A stretch of DNA of 16,716 bases from JBCCZC01 sp039188505 (GTDB lineage Bacteria > Pseudomonadota > Gammaproteobacteria > Xanthomonadales > SZUA-38), in assembly GCA_039188505.1 (NCBI GenBank), contig JBCCZC010000077.1, positions 1 through 16,716 of the forward strand, in the 5' to 3' direction. A program made the position numbers and the translations under genes. The notes below the pieces were generated by a model. That model ran no database searches and was not told the origin of the DNA. It was given only the letters and a program-made list of their open reading frames with translations. Below, one piece after another: positions 14,225-16,716 of this stretch; positions within the stretch are counted from its first letter, which is position 1; each line of letters begins with the position of its first letter.

Positions 14225-16716
14225 CTATTGGGTCTCCCAGACGAGATCCGTCGTCAGCCGCACGCCGCCGGATTCCAGGATTGTCCGACCATCAAGCCGG
14301 TAAAGGAACCAGCGGCCGTTGTCGCTCCGGCGAAGCAAGGCATCGGTACTGCCATCCCGGTCGAAATCGTCGAGCTGCTGTAGCGTCCAGGCCTCACGCG
14401 GCGTCATGCGGATGCGACCAAAGTCACTCACGGCGCCGGTGGCATCGAACGCGTAGCTCAGCCACTTCTGATTGTCCGTGCGGCGGAGCAGGACGTCGGC
14501 CGCGCCGTCTCCATCGAGATCACCGACGCCCTGGAAACGCCAGGCCGCCTGGGGCGTCATCGCGAGCGCCTCCTTGCCGGCCACCTCGCCGGTGCCGGCG
14601 GCGAAGTCGACGCGGGTCCAGCGATTGTCGGTGGCGTCTCGCAGCAGCAGTTCGTCTGCGCCGTCACCGTCCAGATCCCCCAGCGCCCGCGTTTCCGTCG
14701 TGGCCGCGACGTCGATGGCCAAAGGGAGGCTCAGGACGACCGCCCCGCCGTCGAGGAGATACCAGGCGGTCCACTCTCCCGTAACGGCGTGCCGGGTCAG
14801 CACGTCGCCCAGACCGTCGCCGTCCATGTCACCGGCTGCCTGGAAGACATCCGCCAGATCGCTGCTAAGTTCGAGGTCCTGGCGAAACAGGATCTCGCCG
14901 GTCGGCCCATCGAGGTAGTACACCTGCCAGGCGCCGGTCGCGTCGTTGCGGAGCAGGAGATCGCGCACGCCGTCACCGTTCAGGTCCGTTACCGCGCGCG
15001 TGGTCCAAGCCGGGTCGTTGGTGAACGGGCGAAGTTCGTTATCGATCGGCGTAAAGCCATCGAGCAGGTAGAGATCCCAGGCGAACGTGTCCGTCCGGCG
15101 CAGGATGACCTGGGCGAGGTCGGGCATCGGTGGCGTTTCCATGTCGTCATCGATGATCGTGACCAGCTGGGTCTCACGGGTGAAGGTCACGTCCGGCGAA
15201 TCGGTCGAAAACGCGAAGGTGTGCGACTCGTCGTCCTCGATCAGATCGTCGTTGATGGTCGCGAAGCGGACGCTCTTGACGAACTCACCGCCGGCGGCGA
15301 ACGACACACGGGTGCCGTCGACGCTCACGAAGTCCTCGCCCGGAACCGCCGTGCCGCCGATTTCGGAAATCGTGATGACGAACGCGTCCTCGTTACTGTC
15401 TCGCGCAACAATGATGCGCTGATTCGAGGTGCCTTCGGCCTCCCCGACCTCGTCCGGCAGGCGCACGCCGACATTCGTCGTCAGGGTCTCCGTGAGCTGA
15501 GCCGGAATCACCGTCATGTCCCCGTCGAAGCCGGCGTCTGTCGAGGTGGCGGTCAGGGTGATGTCACCGAGCGGAACCAGTTCCTTGGCAGCCGCGTTAA
15601 ACGTTACTGTGACGTCCTGCGGTACGTCCCAATTCGCGGCCGTGAACTCGAGTTCCGTCGGCATCACCGAGAGCACGCCGGGGACGCTGGAGCTGACCGC
15701 AACGGTCACGTCGTCGCAGGGCTCCGCACCGAGCGCGACGGTGAAGGTCTGGCTCGTCAGCTCGGTGAAGTCGAGCAGTTCGGTCGACACGACCAACCGT
15801 TTTTCGGGGCTCGCGACACCGACCAAATTGAACGCGAGGTCCGTCAGGCTGGCATTGAACTCCGTGCCGATCGTCCACGAGGTAAAGCCGGCGCCGAAGA
15901 CATTCTCGACATCGAGCAGGCGATATTCGGAGAGATTGGATGCGTTGGTGCGCGACCAGAACCACCGCCCGGCATTTCCGCCGAACGGCAAGACCGGGGT
16001 CAGGCCGACCCAATAGGGGACGCCCATGGTGCCACCATCCAGAGGCAACGGTGTGGGCAGGTCCACCGTGAGATTGCCGCCGGTGATGTCCGTGATGGCC
16101 ACGTTTTCCTCGATAAGCAGTCCGTTCGCTTCGTCGCCATCGGGAATGTTGCTGCCATCGTCTACGAGGTTCTCGTAGAAATAGATGTTCGTCTCGGTCG
16201 GAACGAGCGTGTTCAGAGATCCCCGAGCGTTTACTCGGAAGATGCGCCAGTTGACGCACGCGGGCACCTCGAAATCATCGGCTGAAATGACAATGCCTCC
16301 GAGATCGGTGAAGTCCTGCGAGGTGATCCCTGCCCCGGCCAGGGCCGTTGAATCGAAGATGATCTCGCCGATTGTCACAAAGCCGAAGTCGATTCCGGCG
16401 ATGTCGTCGGCATCGTCCGCGATATCGACGTCTTGCGTGCGTCCGCCGCCGGTCGATGCGCCGAAGGTGTCGAGGGCCGTGCCCGAGGCCCGGATCGTCG
16501 TAGTGCCGACGGGGAGACCAGCCAGCACGAAATTTCCCGCGGCATCCGTCGTGGTCGTGGGGCCCGCAATGGCGGTGACGGTGACCCCCGGGATGCCGAC
16601 TTCACCGTCGTCAGCGATGCCGTTGTCGTTGGCATCGTCGAAGACTCTCCCCTGAATCGTGGCGGCCTCGGCAGCGCCCGCGGCCAGCAGGGTTGCCAGG
16701 ATACAGCCGGTCGAGA
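14225..16716 (-). CDS. Large secreted protein: SdrD_B/CnaB-like, Calx-beta and FG-GAP propeller (5' end outside window)
   Basis: The frame is open to the window edge. The first visible residues, STGCILATLLAAGAAEA, are the end of a Sec signal peptide, so only the first few codons are missing. Next comes an SdrD_B/CnaB-like module (VFDDANDNGIADDGEVGIPGV form, then GNFVLAGLPVGTTTI). A beta-rich region with a jelly-roll look follows (near 15830-16250). A Calx-beta domain (about 15130-15400) has ISEIGGTAVPGEDF and ends INDDLIEDDESH...IIDDD. Last come five FG-GAP/VCBS-like repeats about 52 residues apart with Ca2+-loop motifs (DLNGDG, DMDGDG, DLDGDG twice, DFDRDG). It is probably a Ca2+-binding extracellular adhesin or matrix protein. 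The ATG and GTG codons inside this frame are not real starts. Confidence 0.88.
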   Translation of the reverse strand, partial: STGCILATLLAAGAAEAATIQGRVFDDANDNGIADDGEVGIPGVTVTAIAGPTTTTDAAGNFVLAGLPVGTTTIRASGTALDTFGASTGGGRTQDVDIADDADDIAGIDFGFVTIGEIIFDSTALAGAGITSQDFTDLGGIVISADDFEVPACVNWRIFRVNARGSLNTLVPTETNIYFYENLVDDGSNIPDGDEANGLLIEENVAITDITGGNLTVDLPTPLPLDGGTMGVPYWVGLTPVLPFGGNAGRWFWSRTNASNLSEYRLLDVENVFGAGFTSWTIGTEFNASLTDLAFNLVGVASPEKRLVVSTELLDFTELTSQTFTVALGAEPCDDVTVAVSSSVPGVLSVMPTELEFTAANWDVPQDVTVTFNAAAKELVPLGDITLTATSTDAGFDGDMTVIPAQLTETLTTNVGVRLPDEVGEAEGTSNQRIIVARDSNEDAFVITISEIGGTAVPGEDFVSVDGTRVSFAAGGEFVKSVRFATINDDLIEDDESHTFAFSTDSPDVTFTRETQLVTIIDDDMETPPMPDLAQVILRRTDTFAWDLYLLDGFTPIDNELRPFTNDPAWTTRAVTDLNGDGVRDLLLRNDATGAWQVYYLDGPTGEILFRQDLELSSDLADVFQAAGDMDGDGLGDVLTRHAVTGEWTAWYLLDGGAVVLSLPLAIDVAATTETRALGDLDGDGADELLLRDATDNRWTRVDFAAGTGEVAGKEALAMTPQAAWRFQGVGDLDGDGAADVLLRRTDNQKWLSYAFDATGAVSDFGRIRMTPREAWTLQQLDDFDRDGSTDALLRRSDNGRWFLYRLDGRTILESGGVRLTTDLVWETQ

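Noticed and set aside
14789..16285. Open frame of 498 codons on the + strand
   Set aside because: Antisense shadow of the Calx-beta/FG-GAP protein; no domain and biased composition.

Overview
The window is high-GC bacterial DNA with densely packed genes. The mix of families suggests a proteobacterium that is not obviously phototrophic: a Hanks-type kinase, a bacterial heme oxygenase, an SDR, a GNAT, a DUF899 protein, and large secreted C25-peptidase and FG-GAP/Calx-beta proteins. The sequence does not fix the lineage. I found no rRNA, tRNA, CRISPR array, transposase or integrase.

Region 1 (1-4956, + strand) is a tightly overlapping operon. In order it holds the tail of an unidentified protein, a Ser/Thr protein kinase with a C-terminal propeller-like region, an unidentified 214-residue protein, a dual-specificity-type phosphatase, a divergent ferredoxin-dependent bilin reductase (FDBR, PcyA/PebA/HY2 family), and an AIF/ferredoxin-reductase-like flavoprotein. 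Four junctions overlap (38, 4, 4 and 4 bp) and the fifth is a 5-nt gap, so translational coupling is likely.

Region 2 (4957-7254, - strand) holds a convergent bacterial heme oxygenase, an SDR, a 72-residue Cys/His protein with a CAWC...HGICPSC signature, and a small DUF4224-like protein. Heme oxygenase makes biliverdin, the substrate of FDBRs. The convergent pair therefore looks like a heme-to-reduced-bilin route placed beside a kinase/phosphatase pair and a possible electron supplier. No phytochrome or phycobiliprotein is visible. The FDBR lacks the residues that match the PcyA catalytic His and Asp. This is the most interesting part of the window.

Region 3 (7410-12932, - strand) holds a 1354-residue secreted gingipain-type (C25) protease, a GNAT acetyltransferase, and an unidentified 185-residue protein. 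Region 4 (13017-14185, + strand) holds a SnoaL-like protein and a DUF899 thioredoxin-fold protein. Region 5 (14225-16716, - strand) is a large secreted protein whose first codons lie beyond the window. It has an SdrD_B/CnaB-like N-terminus, a Calx-beta domain and a C-terminal FG-GAP propeller. Convergent gene pairs are separated by GC-rich inverted repeats that may end transcription in both directions.
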